A stretch of DNA of 49,993 bases from Bacteroidota bacterium (GCA_030684645.1 JAUXUF010000354.1:1-49993), one strand, 5' to 3'. Positions 8,866-18,893 are shown, numbered from the stretch's first letter. Made by a program: numbers and translations. Notes: a model not told the origin generated them from the letters alone.

Positions 8866-11800
8866 ATGATGAAAAGAAAATTGCTTAAAGCAATGTTGCT
8901 GTGCTTCTTTGTTGTGATGGCTCACAACCTTTTCGCACAAAACGTTGTAACAGGTAGCGTCAAGGATGACACCGGACAGAATTTACCCGGAGTCACAGTA
9001 GTCGTTAAAGGGACTACAATCGGAACAATAACTGATGCTGACGGGAAATTTACCATTTCAGCACCAACCAACGCAACTTTAGTTTTCTCATTTGTTGGTA
9101 TGACAACCAAAGAGATTGAAGTTGGCAATCAGCGCAAGTTCGACATCACTCTAGCCACTACTACGATTGGTGTAGATGAAGTCGTTGTTACCGCTCTTGG
9201 CATTTCAAGGGAGAAAAAATCACTGGCCTATTCTATTTCTGAAGTAAAAGGAAATGAAATAACCAGGGGTGCGGGTTCAAATATGCTTAAATCATTGGAT
9301 GGCCGCGTGAGCGGGGTGAACTTTACCTCAGCAAGTTCTGATCCTGCCGGATCGGTATTTGTCACAATCCGTGGAGCAACCAGTTTAAATCTTTCATCGT
9401 CCACTGCATCAAGTCAGCCATTATTTGTTGTCGATGGTATTCCATTGGGAAGAACCACTGTTGACAACCGGAATGGTGCAGATTTTGGGAACCTCCTTTC
9501 GCAATTAAATCCTGAAGACATCCAAAGTGTCTCCATTTTGAAAGGCGCCAGTGCAGGCGCGCTCTATGGCTCAGCCGCAGGTAACGGTGTAATCATGATC
9601 ACGACCAAATCGGGAAGAGGTCAAAAGAAAGGAATTGGAGTATCTGTCAATTCTTCCATTGTATGGGATCAACCCTACAATTTTTATGCTACCCAACAGC
9701 TATATGGCGATGGAATCCGCGCCTCTTCGATCTATACATCTGGTTACGACTGGGGCGCTAAATTTTCCGATTTTACCGATGCTACAATCAACCAATACAA
9801 TACGGTAACACAACGGATTGAAACCATTCTTTTTGCACCGACCCTTGAAAACCGTTTGCAGGAGTTTATGCAAACCGGAGCGACACGTAATTTTAACGTA
9901 AGTGTTGCCGGAAATTACAAAGATGGTGCATTTCGTTTTTCAGTGGGTAAAATGAGTAACATTGGGGTCATGCCTAACAACCAAACGGAACGCATGAATG
10001 CCAACCTGAATGCAGAGTATAATGTTACCAAGAAGTTGAAGATTTCGGTGAACAGCAACTATATGGGGCAATTCACACCCAATAAAACCTCTTCCAACAG
10101 CTATGTGATTGAAGAAATGACCATGAATTTTCTAGGTCATATCCAGCCTATCAAAGAAATGAAAACCGTATGGAAAACCGGGTACGAAGGACTACTTCAA
10201 AACGCTCCTTTTTATAAACCAGACGGAACGCCGATGTTGGACAATCCATACATGTACGCCTATTCTGAAATCAACACCTACCGGAAAGATAACTTCTTCG
10301 GTAAGGCACAGTTAGATTTTGAAATCAACAAATCGCTTAGCTTCATGGCCCGCACAGGTATTGATTACAATGGAGATAACTACGAATACAAAAGAGCCAA
10401 AGATTTTGCTGATAGCAATCAACGGGATGGCAAATATACGGTCAATCAGGGAAATGGCCTTTCTGTCCAAAATGATTTGATGTTGATCTGGAACAAGGAA
10501 ATTGGCAAATTTACGACCAGCGCTACTGCAGGTTATAACTATTCATTCAGTAATGGATACAGCTATTATGCGAATGCAGAAAAGCTGGTAAGGGTGAACG
10601 ATTATTCACTGGGTAATGCGGTTGCCGGGACATTGTCGGCCAGCAGTGGCTGGGGAATTGGAAAATCGCAGAGTGGTTATGCTACCGGTCAGCTTGGTTA
10701 TGCCAACCAGCTTTTCATGGATATTTCAGGCCGGTACGACATGAGTGGTATTCTTGAGGAAGATAAAAACCACCATTTCTATCCGTCAATCTCTTTGAGC
10801 TGGCTGCCTTCCACCACCTTCAAACTTCCTGAAGTCATAAACCTGTTCAAATTAAGGGCTGGTGTTGCCCAGGTTGGTCACGGTATCGGAACACCAAGAA
10901 GCAACAATACATTCAGTTTTGCTCCTATTGATTATGGTCGCACTAAAATCCTCAACATCGGAGGTTCTTTGGTCGATCCAAACATCCTGGCTGAGGTTAC
11001 CACCTCGTATGAAGGAGGTTTTGATATCGCCTTGCTTGATCGTCGTGTTTCAGCTGAATTTACAGTTTACAAAAAAGTTCACGAAAACCAGCAGGGAAAC
11101 ATACCAACCTCACCAGGAATTGGGTACGGTGGTATGCTCACTAATGTCGGAACTGTTGAGGCCAATGGTTACGAATTTTCACTAAATTTTGTACCTGTTC
11201 GCACGAAAGACTGGAACTGGGATTTGGGCTTCAACTTCAGCCAGGTAGAATCAAAAATTACCAAACTTTCACCTGAATATGTGCCTACCGGCCAAACCTT
11301 CTATGGAAACGGTCCGAATGTCGATATCAGGCTGGCAGAAGGGGAGAAAATAGGAACGATGTGGGCACACAATGTATTTGAAAGAATGCCTGCAACCAGC
11401 AAATATGCCGGAATGATAGTCCTGGATAATAACGGGGAATGGAAATCATCAAACAATGAGAAAGACAGAAGATCAATAGGTAACTATAATCCCGATTTTA
11501 TTCTGGGAATGAACACTTCTGTAAAGTGGAAAAATTTTAGATTAGGACTCGTAGGAAGTCTTCGCCAGGGAGGTCAATATATCTCCAACATCGAACGCCG
11601 TGCAGTTACAAATGGTCATTCTTTACTGACAATCGGCGACCTGGTCAATGGTCCGAATGACTATACTGTTGGAGGACGCGATGCTGAAACAGGCGGTTTG
11701 CCCTGGCCTGATGCAAGTAAAATGCCATATCCTCAACAGTCAGGTTTAGTCGCTACTTATGCCATGTACGGAACACCAGTTCCGATAAATGATGCATGCT

Positions 11801-12201
11801 ACTTCAAAGGAGTATGGTTAAAACCTGGCGGAGATCCCAACAACGATGCAGATTACATTGTGAATGGCGCAAACCCTTTGGAAACCTTCTATGGTGTGCC
11901 AGGATTGATCTTAGGAGCCCAATACTGGAGTTTTCCGGAATCACTGATCCGCGATGCGACCAACTTTAAACTCAGAGAGATTACTTTTGATTATACTATT
12001 CCAAGCCAAATCACTAAAAGATTGAATATCGAAAATCTGGTCATCGGATTTGTAGGAAGAAATATCTTCCAGTGGAATAAAGAAGATACCCAATCTGATC
12101 CTGAATCAGCTTTTGAAGGGATCGGACAGAATCAGGGAATCGTTGGGAAAGCCTTGCCTTCCATTGGATCTTATGGGTTCAAACTATCGTTTGATTTTTA
12201 A
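8866..12201 (+). CDS. SusC/RagA family TonB-linked outer-membrane transporter, first PUL
   Basis: Outer-membrane importer of oligosaccharides energised by TonB. Residues 1-25 are a signal peptide (ending LFAQ). A carboxypeptidase-D regulatory-like domain follows (about 29-110, with TGSVKDDTGQNLPGVTVVVKG), then the SusC signature IGVDEVVVTALGISREKKSL leading into the plug domain (to about 245, including LKGASAGALYGSAAGNGVI), then a large beta-barrel ending in an aromatic residue (..KLSFDF). The length of 1111 aa is normal for SusC. The stop codon overlaps an ATG of the next frame (TAATG at 12199-12203), so it is translationally linked to its SusD partner. It is a clear paralog of the SusC at 19919 but diverged in the barrel. 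Confidence 0.97.
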   Translation: MMKRKLLKAMLLCFFVVMAHNLFAQNVVTGSVKDDTGQNLPGVTVVVKGTTIGTITDADGKFTISAPTNATLVFSFVGMTTKEIEVGNQRKFDITLATTTIGVDEVVVTALGISREKKSLAYSISEVKGNEITRGAGSNMLKSLDGRVSGVNFTSASSDPAGSVFVTIRGATSLNLSSSTASSQPLFVVDGIPLGRTTVDNRNGADFGNLLSQLNPEDIQSVSILKGASAGALYGSAAGNGVIMITTKSGRGQKKGIGVSVNSSIVWDQPYNFYATQQLYGDGIRASSIYTSGYDWGAKFSDFTDATINQYNTVTQRIETILFAPTLENRLQEFMQTGATRNFNVSVAGNYKDGAFRFSVGKMSNIGVMPNNQTERMNANLNAEYNVTKKLKISVNSNYMGQFTPNKTSSNSYVIEEMTMNFLGHIQPIKEMKTVWKTGYEGLLQNAPFYKPDGTPMLDNPYMYAYSEINTYRKDNFFGKAQLDFEINKSLSFMARTGIDYNGDNYEYKRAKDFADSNQRDGKYTVNQGNGLSVQNDLMLIWNKEIGKFTTSATAGYNYSFSNGYSYYANAEKLVRVNDYSLGNAVAGTLSASSGWGIGKSQSGYATGQLGYANQLFMDISGRYDMSGILEEDKNHHFYPSISLSWLPSTTFKLPEVINLFKLRAGVAQVGHGIGTPRSNNTFSFAPIDYGRTKILNIGGSLVDPNILAEVTTSYEGGFDIALLDRRVSAEFTVYKKVHENQQGNIPTSPGIGYGGMLTNVGTVEANGYEFSLNFVPVRTKDWNWDLGFNFSQVESKITKLSPEYVPTGQTFYGNGPNVDIRLAEGEKIGTMWAHNVFERMPATSKYAGMIVLDNNGEWKSSNNEKDRRSIGNYNPDFILGMNTSVKWKNFRLGLVGSLRQGGQYISNIERRAVTNGHSLLTIGDLVNGPNDYTVGGRDAETGGLPWPDASKMPYPQQSGLVATYAMYGTPVPINDACYFKGVWLKPGGDPNNDADYIVNGANPLETFYGVPGLILGAQYWSFPESLIRDATNFKLREITFDYTIPSQITKRLNIENLVIGFVGRNIFQWNKEDTQSDPESAFEGIGQNQGIVGKALPSIGSYGFKLSFDF

Positions 12202-12221
12202 TGTTTAAATCTATCGCAATT

Positions 12222-13853
12222 ATGAAAAAACAGATATTAATAATACTCATAATGCTCTTTGTTTTAACGGCTTGTGAAAAACAGCTGCTTAGACAAGATG
12301 AGTTATTACAAAAGCGTGATGCAGTAGAGTCTGCAACTCCCAATTTGCTGTTATCTTCAATCATTCAGCAATCAGCTTTCATGTATCAGTATGAAGGTGG
12401 TGCCGGTAACCGGACGCTTTCTGTAACGGTCCAGTATATGCAGGGGAACAGAAGTTCTGAAGATAATATTCATAAAAGTTACACCAGACCAAAAAGTGAC
12501 TTATATGGCATTACAGGAACAATAAAAATGGTTCAGGCTGCTATTGATGTAGTACATAGCAAGGGATTAAAAAACCACGAAGGAATTTTCCTGATCTTCA
12601 AATCCTTGTTGTGGTCAACCGCAACTGACTTGTATGGTGACATCTATTACACGGAAGGATTACGTGGTCAGGATGGGATTCTTTTCCCTAAATTTGATGA
12701 GCAAAAGGACATTTATCCGGCCTTAATTCAAAACCTGAAAGATGCAACCCGATTATTGACAGAAGGAACTGAAGCCATTGATAAAACATACGATATCCTG
12801 TATGGTGGAGACAAAGCCAAATGGATCAAGTTTGCCAACTCACTTCAACTTAGATTACTGATGAGAGCCAGCAAAAACTTACCAAATGCCGCATCCGAAA
12901 TTGCAGCCGTTGCTGCCCTTCCTTTGATGAGCACACTGGCGGACAATGCTTCTATCCCCTACCTCGCCGGTGACAGAACATATAACTGGCCAATGTCTTA
13001 CGACGGATATAGTGACAACTTCATGATCTACCGCCCAAGTAAAACTTTGGTTGACAGTTTAAAGGCACTTAATGACGACAGACTCAAAGTTTGGGTGTCA
13101 CCTATGGAAAAACCATGGACGAATGTTTCTGCTCAGAATGGAGTTGCAGTAAACACAACTGATCCAAATGGATTCACCTACACTTCTACCTGGGAGTATA
13201 TTGATCTGACCAAGCCAGGGATCAAAGCCGCCGCCGGCTTCATTGTAGATGCTGAGACTCTTTATGCTGGATATACAGCTGGTATGTATGAAAATGTACT
13301 GGCAGCCAATGGAAGTTATGACTTTCCAACAACTATATTCAACTACAAAGTTTCCAAATTCTCTAAACTGATTAATGAAAAATCAAATCCACTCCTGAAA
13401 GCTTGTATGCTACAGTCGGATGAAGTTCAGTTTTTACTGGCCGAGGCAAGAGTAAAGGGTTATATAACAGCTGGAGATGCAGAGACTTATTACAAAAACG
13501 GGGTCACATTAGCATCAACCAGATGGGGCGTACCAGTTCCAGCCGCCTATTTCACCAATCCTAAGGCAAAATTTCCTTCAACCGGAAGTGAGAACAAAAA
13601 ATTAGCGAAGATTGCCTTGCAGAAATGGCTGGGACATTTCCTGATGGGTGTTGAAGCTTATGCCGATCATAGAAGAACTAGACTTCCGGCTTTCGAGTTG
13701 AATGGTGAATTAATCAATGGACTTCATCCATTCCCTTTACGTTTCAGATATCCGGAAACTGAAATGGCTAATAACGCAGAAAATTATCAGTCTGCTGTTA
13801 GCCGACTTGACAAAGGAGATACTGAATTCTCCAAAATGTGGCTATTGCAATAG
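12222..13853 (+). CDS. SusD/RagB-like surface lipoprotein (SusD-like_2 type), first PUL
   Basis: Glycan-binding lid lipoprotein that pairs with the upstream SusC. The start at 12222 gives a standard lipoprotein signal MKKQILIILIMLFVLTAC. A second ATG at 12201 overlaps the SusC stop and would add seven residues, so it is the alternative start. The body is the TPR-like helical SusD fold. SusD-like_2 features include LLLSSIIQQ near the N-terminus, LYGGDKAKWIKFANSLQLRL in the middle, and the C-terminal DHRRTRLPAF ... FPLRFRYPETEMANNAENYQ. Length (543 aa) is normal. The ligand cannot be predicted. Confidence 0.94.
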   Translation: MKKQILIILIMLFVLTACEKQLLRQDELLQKRDAVESATPNLLLSSIIQQSAFMYQYEGGAGNRTLSVTVQYMQGNRSSEDNIHKSYTRPKSDLYGITGTIKMVQAAIDVVHSKGLKNHEGIFLIFKSLLWSTATDLYGDIYYTEGLRGQDGILFPKFDEQKDIYPALIQNLKDATRLLTEGTEAIDKTYDILYGGDKAKWIKFANSLQLRLLMRASKNLPNAASEIAAVAALPLMSTLADNASIPYLAGDRTYNWPMSYDGYSDNFMIYRPSKTLVDSLKALNDDRLKVWVSPMEKPWTNVSAQNGVAVNTTDPNGFTYTSTWEYIDLTKPGIKAAAGFIVDAETLYAGYTAGMYENVLAANGSYDFPTTIFNYKVSKFSKLINEKSNPLLKACMLQSDEVQFLLAEARVKGYITAGDAETYYKNGVTLASTRWGVPVPAAYFTNPKAKFPSTGSENKKLAKIALQKWLGHFLMGVEAYADHRRTRLPAFELNGELINGLHPFPLRFRYPETEMANNAENYQSAVSRLDKGDTEFSKMWLLQ

Positions 13854-13973
13854 AATATTAAAACAATTATTAGTATAAATATTAGGAAGTTAGGAAGCCG
13901 CCTCAATTTTCTTTTGAGACGGACATTTCTAAATTTATTAAATTCTACTATTTATTCAGAACTCATCGTTGTT

Positions 13974-14014
13974 GAAATGAATATGAATTAAATTCATATT
14001 CATTTCTTTTTTTT
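13974..14014 (+). terminator. Strong AT-rich terminator between SusD and GH172
   Basis: Perfect inverted repeat with 16-nt arms (13974-13989 and 13991-14006, right arm AATTCATATTCATTTC) around one central base, followed by eight T residues. A second, imperfect hairpin lies at 13898-13922 (CCGCCTCAA with TTGAGACGG). The site ends 26 bp before the GH172 start, so the GH172 gene is either read at reduced level or has its own promoter. Confidence 0.8.
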
Positions 14015-14040
14015 ATTCAAAAATTACAAAAAGGAAAATC

Positions 14041-15516
14041 ATGAACCGATTTATAATTCTCATTTGTTTTTTGACACTAGTGGAGACACTCAGCGCTCAA
14101 AGTAATTCCCCGATTGGGAATTCGTTACTTGACCAACTGATCATTCCATCAAACGGTCAAAGTAAAAGATCATCAAGTACTGATTCAAATATGAATGGCA
14201 ATGGCGATTCAAAAGAAATTTTACCTGGTGAAACGCTTGTTCTTGCTGATTTGGAAGGCCCTGGAATCATAAAGCACATTTGGAACACTTCTGCTTCCTT
14301 AAATCCATTTTCGGCGCGGGCTCTGGTTATCCGAATTTATTGGGACGATTCTGAAAAACCCAGTGTAGAAGTCCCTTTAGGTGATTTTTTTGGAGTTGGT
14401 CATGGTGCACAAAAGGATTTTCAGTCATTACCTGTGAGTGTTTCATCGTATGGCCGATCCCGAACCTGTTTTTGGAGAATGCCTTTTAAAAAACATGCAA
14501 AAATTACTTTGACCAATGAGCTATCTGAATTTGGGCCAGTTGAATTTTATTACTATGTTGATTGGGAGAAGGTTGACTCTCTTCCTGAAGATGTTCTTTA
14601 TTTCCATGCAAGATACCATCAACAAACTCCGGCAAAGCCTGGAGATCATGTCATTTTAAATACAATAGGTCGGGGAAACTATATTGGAACTGTTTACTCA
14701 GTTCTTCAAGTAGTAAATGGTTGGTTCGGAGAAGGGGATGACCGGTTTTATATTGACGGTGAGAATATTCCATCCATACAGGGAACCGGAACGGAAGACT
14801 ATTTCGGAGATGCCTGGGGATTCCGTGAGTTTGCCGGTCCGTTTCAGGGTGTTTCTTTCTATGAAGGGCCATTAGCCGGAGATCGCGTTACGGCATATCG
14901 CTGGCATATTCCGGACCCTATTCGATTCAAAAAGTCGATAAAATTTTCAATAGAACACCGGGGAAGTGTAGTAGATATGCAAGGAAACACGCTATCCAAT
15001 TCTAACGAACGGGCAGATTGGATTAGTTCTGTTGCATTCTGGTACCAGACCCCGATCGTTTTTTCAGATGCTGGAATACCATCAGCAAACGAAAGAATTC
15101 CTCCGTATCAAATTAAGCTTGCTTCAAATTTGAGAATGAAAGCCACACCTGACAAAATAAGAAAAGAGACTGCAGTAATCCATTTCGAACCGGAAACACC
15201 TGATGGAGAAATTGAATTTGATTTTGATGTCAAAGAATCAGGAAGATATAAATTATCTGCTGTTCTTGTTGATGATATATTTGGGAGCAGATACCAGCCA
15301 CTTGTTGATGATCGGCCAGCCGGGCCAATATTAGACTTGGTCAGTAAAGGAAGTGACTGGACAGAATATAGTTTTGGCGTATTTAAGCTTGAACAAGGGA
15401 ATCACAAGTTTAAATTGCGTGGGAAAGGAGCTTCCCCAAACAGGAGTCCATCTCTTCCCGAGAAATTCTCTATCGGGATTAGTAGTTTAATCCTGTTACG
15501 CCTTGAAGATCTTTAA
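14041..15516 (+). CDS. GH172 (DUF2961) family furanosidase-like enzyme, secreted, with extra C-terminal domain
   Basis: Secreted member of the DUF2961 family, now GH172, whose characterised members act on alpha-D-fructofuranosyl and D-arabinofuranosyl linkages. Residues 1-20 are a signal peptide (ending LSAQ). The DUF2961 core (about 45-345) shows the family phrases LADLEGPGIIKHIW, VEVPLGDFFGVGHG and the hallmark IQGTGTEDYFGDAWG, with Glu252 in the GTGxEDYF motif. Residues about 370-491 form an additional beta-rich domain absent from the second GH172 of this window, possibly carbohydrate-binding. It follows SusD behind a strong terminator. It reads towards the GH9 gene on the opposite strand. 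Family is confident; the exact sugar (D-arabinose, fructose or other furanose) is not known. Confidence 0.9.
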   Translation: MNRFIILICFLTLVETLSAQSNSPIGNSLLDQLIIPSNGQSKRSSSTDSNMNGNGDSKEILPGETLVLADLEGPGIIKHIWNTSASLNPFSARALVIRIYWDDSEKPSVEVPLGDFFGVGHGAQKDFQSLPVSVSSYGRSRTCFWRMPFKKHAKITLTNELSEFGPVEFYYYVDWEKVDSLPEDVLYFHARYHQQTPAKPGDHVILNTIGRGNYIGTVYSVLQVVNGWFGEGDDRFYIDGENIPSIQGTGTEDYFGDAWGFREFAGPFQGVSFYEGPLAGDRVTAYRWHIPDPIRFKKSIKFSIEHRGSVVDMQGNTLSNSNERADWISSVAFWYQTPIVFSDAGIPSANERIPPYQIKLASNLRMKATPDKIRKETAVIHFEPETPDGEIEFDFDVKESGRYKLSAVLVDDIFGSRYQPLVDDRPAGPILDLVSKGSDWTEYSFGVFKLEQGNHKFKLRGKGASPNRSPSLPEKFSIGISSLILLRLEDL

Positions 15517-15558
15517 AAAAAGGAGCTGAAGCCTAATGTCATTAAGTTAATAATGTAT

Positions 15559-15610
15559 CTTACCACAGTTTAAAGAACCGGATTTCTCCGGTTCTTTAAA
15601 CTGTGGTAAG
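15559..15610. terminator. Perfect 24-bp hairpin between convergent GH172 and GH9 genes
   Basis: Arms 15559-15582 and 15587-15610 are exact reverse complements (24 bp) around a TTTC loop. The outer stem reads CTTACCACAG and the inner part AAGAACCGGA. There is no T-tract on either side, so it is not a textbook terminator. Its place between convergent genes fits a bidirectional terminator or a 3'-end stabilising structure. It is the strongest hairpin in the window. Confidence 0.65.
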
Positions 15611-15684
15611 AGTACAAACTTTAAGATCATTTCTGATTATAAAAATTTTATTGCTCAAACATCTGCTGACAGCAAACTACGACT

Positions 15685-15762
15685 AATGCAAAAGATAATT
15701 TCAAAGAAGGGAAATTCACCCAGGTTCAACCTGTAGAGTTTAGAGCCTCTCTGCATTGCTGA
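15685..15762 (+). pseudogene. Short remnant of a ceramidase-like gene
   Basis: Within the 338-bp gap between GH172 and GH9, bases 15694-15726 match bases 26902-26934 of the intact ceramidase-like gene at 30 of 33 positions. They encode DNFKEGKFTQV against DHFEEGKFTQV. The match stops abruptly after GTT, and the frame ends at TGA 15760-15762. The rest of the gap shows short coding-like stretches (for example one ending near 15868 reading EYKIEGSGVQTIELGYKI), but none can be identified. Confidence 0.5.
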
Positions 15763-15854
15763 ATGATGTCAACTGACCAAAGCAGGAGTATAAAATCGAA
15801 GGTTCCGGAGTTCAAACTATTGAATTAGGATACAAGATTATTCACTCTAACCAA

Positions 15855-18326
15855 TTATTTTCTATTTAATAAATAATTTGTAGCCAGAATATCAAAAATA
15901 TAAGCTGAGCTTCCGCTTATCACATGTTCTGTCTGGTACCAATCCCATGCCCGGCCACGGTACTCTACAAAGTCAGGATTAACTAGTGTTACCCCTGAAA
16001 TTACACCTCCCGGTTGGTAGCTCTTATCGGCTCTGTTAAATCCATACACTAAAGTGGCAGACTTAGAGCCGACACCTGATACAAAGGAATGATTTGATGC
16101 CGGATGGGCGCCAAGCACAAAATTTACGGAGGAATATAATATCTCAGGATCGAATAAATCAGGATAAGCTTCAATAAAGTAGAACAATTGTGCAGCGGTT
16201 TTCAGAATTGACCAATTACTACCCCAACCAAGGTGCAATGCCACATGATAAGGTGATTTATCCAGTTCATTTTGTAAATGCAGGCGTACCTCTTTTGCTT
16301 TTTCTAAAAGAGCTTCTGTGAAATTGATATCATTCACTTTATCCTTCACACGTACAAGATTGAATCCTGTCCAATTAAAGTCGCTAACCGGCATTTCCTT
16401 AATTGTAGGGATAAAAGTCAATAGTTTGTCCCGATATTTTTGAGTTCCGGTTGATAAAAACAATTCTGCCGCAGCTGCCATTTCTAATGAGTGGTATTTA
16501 TTTTCCTGAGGCTGATAGGCTACCGGGAAATTTACAGCTTCATTACTTTGTTCATATTCCCATACCCACTCAGCAAGAAGCAGGCACTCTGCCGATAATG
16601 AATCATTTACATTTTGAAACAGCCGGGCACAGATTGCTGCAATCTGCACAAACTGATATTGTCCACCGGTATTTCTGTCGGTATAAATCCATCGATCATC
16701 AAATTTGCCTGAAAATCCATTTTTTTGTTCTGTTTTCCCAAGTTTTGGGTCATATAGAAGGCCGTCAGTAATGGATCCAGGATCTCCGGCAGAACCGTAA
16801 TCAGGGCCAATATGCGTAATAACACCTGCCGGAACATGACCAACCTGTTTAACCACCGACAATAACCACTCCATGCCAAAGGCAATTTGCTGCAACATAT
16901 CATTTTTTCCATCTGGTTTGAAAAGCTCAACAAGTCGTTCGTCGCGCAAAACGGTTGTTACATCCCGTGTGGTTTTGAATTTCTCCTGTGCCAGAGCCAT
17001 CCATAGTGCCGTTTCGCAAATGCTACCCGATGGAAGATCAAAATCACCTGCATCGTGCCATCCTCCCCAGTTTATCCCGGGAACATGTTGATAAGGCTCA
17101 AATGCAGTCTGGGTTTCCGGTCCCTGGATGTATCCGTCATAGCCTTTGCGTGCGACCGGTGCCTGAAGGGCATCATCAAGATGACACGCGCCATGCCACA
17201 GCCTTAGGTAATCTTTCACTTTTACATGGCACATCTGGGTAGGAAAGTAAATATCCAAAGTGGGCTGCCATGCAGTCTGATAAACAGATGGTGAAATTTT
17301 AAATGGTCCGGCTTTCTGGTTGTCATAGATCAGAAAATATTGACCGGGATTTTTCACAAATGAAAAATCATAAGAATAATAAGTGTTTTGGAAAAGATCT
17401 CCCCATTTATCAGGTTTTATGGATGCCACCCTCTCAAGTTCTGAATTTTGGTTTAGTACCTGTAATTCCATCTCGTGAACATCTGTTGTTCCGGGCATTA
17501 CTTCCAGAAAAGCAATTTTTTTCTGTTCTGAATGGTATCCAACCTGTGATACCTGTATTATCGGATCTTTCGTCCAATGAGGATTTATTGACGGCGTAAT
17601 CTTTAAGGAGAATGATTTTTCAATTGAACCTTTCTTCAATGAGGCAAACAACATGTACCCGCTAACATTTAGGTCGCGTCTTTCGTCACGAAGGCTCAGC
17701 GTTACATTTTCACCTTCAAAAGTCATTTTACGCAATGGATCTTCCGGGGCAATATCAATCTTTTTAGCCTCATGAATAAGAACACGTCGGCCCATATGCT
17801 GCTCGTAGAAAGAGTCACTAATACCACCACCGTTAAAGGTTTTATAATCATACTCCTCAGGATAAATTTCTATACGAAAAGCAAACTCATTAATTTTTTC
17901 CCAGTCAACCGACTGGTCGAGATCTATCCGAACAGTTATCGATTCTCCATTGCTAATTACCGAAACCTCATATTTCAATCCAAGCGACTGAAGTTCAACA
18001 GGATAAGAAACCTTAGCATTTTTCAGGTCAACAATTTTTTCTCCACGTTTATCATCACCATCGTCGTAGTAGCCATATTTTTTACCATCCGCGGTCAAAC
18101 AGATTACATTACCAGCATCCAATACGCGTTTACCATTAAGGATCATTTCCAGTCCACCAAGTCTTCCACCTAAATATGTGTTCTGATAAACTAAAAATCG
18201 AAAACCGGTGGCATCGAAATAGCCATCTGGCTGAAGCTTGATCTGTGAATAGCCTGACACTGAAAATAGGAGCGACATTGAAATGAATCCAATGTATTTA
18301 ACGATGGTATTTTTTAATCGACTCAT
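15855..18326 (-). CDS. GH9 family glycoside hydrolase with N-terminal Ig-like domain
   Basis: Inverting beta-glycanase of family GH9, secreted. The start at 18326 gives MSRLKNTIVKYIGFISMS with cleavage after GYSQ; the frame opens ten codons earlier at 18356 without a better signal. After an N-terminal domain of unknown fold (about 30-265) comes the CelD_N-like Ig domain (about 270-365, VSQVGYHSEQKKIAFLEV). The (alpha/alpha)6 barrel follows (about 370-820), with the DAGD catalytic base motif in GGWHDAGDFDLPSG, a HPASNHSFVSGVGS segment and the C-terminal acid Glu in WYQTEHVISG. GH9 enzymes include endoglucanases and exo-acting glucosidases on beta-1,4-glucans. The 823-aa length fits the two-domain-plus-barrel layout. 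It converges with the first PUL. Confidence 0.91.
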   Translation of the reverse strand: MSRLKNTIVKYIGFISMSLLFSVSGYSQIKLQPDGYFDATGFRFLVYQNTYLGGRLGGLEMILNGKRVLDAGNVICLTADGKKYGYYDDGDDKRGEKIVDLKNAKVSYPVELQSLGLKYEVSVISNGESITVRIDLDQSVDWEKINEFAFRIEIYPEEYDYKTFNGGGISDSFYEQHMGRRVLIHEAKKIDIAPEDPLRKMTFEGENVTLSLRDERRDLNVSGYMLFASLKKGSIEKSFSLKITPSINPHWTKDPIIQVSQVGYHSEQKKIAFLEVMPGTTDVHEMELQVLNQNSELERVASIKPDKWGDLFQNTYYSYDFSFVKNPGQYFLIYDNQKAGPFKISPSVYQTAWQPTLDIYFPTQMCHVKVKDYLRLWHGACHLDDALQAPVARKGYDGYIQGPETQTAFEPYQHVPGINWGGWHDAGDFDLPSGSICETALWMALAQEKFKTTRDVTTVLRDERLVELFKPDGKNDMLQQIAFGMEWLLSVVKQVGHVPAGVITHIGPDYGSAGDPGSITDGLLYDPKLGKTEQKNGFSGKFDDRWIYTDRNTGGQYQFVQIAAICARLFQNVNDSLSAECLLLAEWVWEYEQSNEAVNFPVAYQPQENKYHSLEMAAAAELFLSTGTQKYRDKLLTFIPTIKEMPVSDFNWTGFNLVRVKDKVNDINFTEALLEKAKEVRLHLQNELDKSPYHVALHLGWGSNWSILKTAAQLFYFIEAYPDLFDPEILYSSVNFVLGAHPASNHSFVSGVGSKSATLVYGFNRADKSYQPGGVISGVTLVNPDFVEYRGRAWDWYQTEHVISGSSAYIFDILATNYLLNRK

Positions 18327-18893
18327 CTGTGGTGTTTTAGTTAAATTGAATGACAATCACTATCTATAATAGGTATTTTTATTTCAGTGTAAACTTATTT
18401 GCTATCGGGTATCGTATAAAAAGGTTCTCGCAAAGCTAACAGAAAATTCAGGATTAATACTAGTCATTTAGTTGTATATTAACATTTATATTTATGCTAA
18501 ATCGATTTTTGCCTAATAATAAAGTTAAAATTTGATGTAAAACAATTAATATTCTACGAGTTTTTATTTTATTTATTTGCAATATTTGTAACAATGGATA
18601 ATCATGAATTTATCTTTTCACTCGGGTAGATATTATGATTCCAATATGAGAATTAGTCATATAGCCTGTCAGGTGGAAAAGTCGTATTTAAATTGTTTTT
18701 TCAGATGTTGAGTGATAGTGATGCCGGAAGATTGAAAGATGTTATCTGCCTCTGTGAAACTTTTAATACTAGATCTAATGTCACTTAAGCCTTAATCCAT
18801 GTTTGCTATTTGACATAGTCAAAATAAATAATACTGACTGAAAATAAGTAATTTCAGAAACATAAACTTAAATAAAATATCATTAATTTTAGC
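18327..18893. other. Divergent AT-rich intergenic region (GH9 / second PUL)
   Basis: About 570 bp without a credible gene between the start of GH9 (-) and the second PKD lipoprotein (+). It is very AT-rich with no long open frame. It should contain the promoters of both units. I see no clear terminator, tRNA or repeat in it. A single TTTAACTAAA stretch occurs in the GH9 leader on the minus strand, similar to one half of the repeats before the PKD genes. Confidence 0.55.

Noticed and set aside
17772-18173. 133-codon plus-strand frame opposite the GH9 N-terminal region
   Set aside because: Antisense shadow of the GH9 frame; composition is biased and no motif is present.
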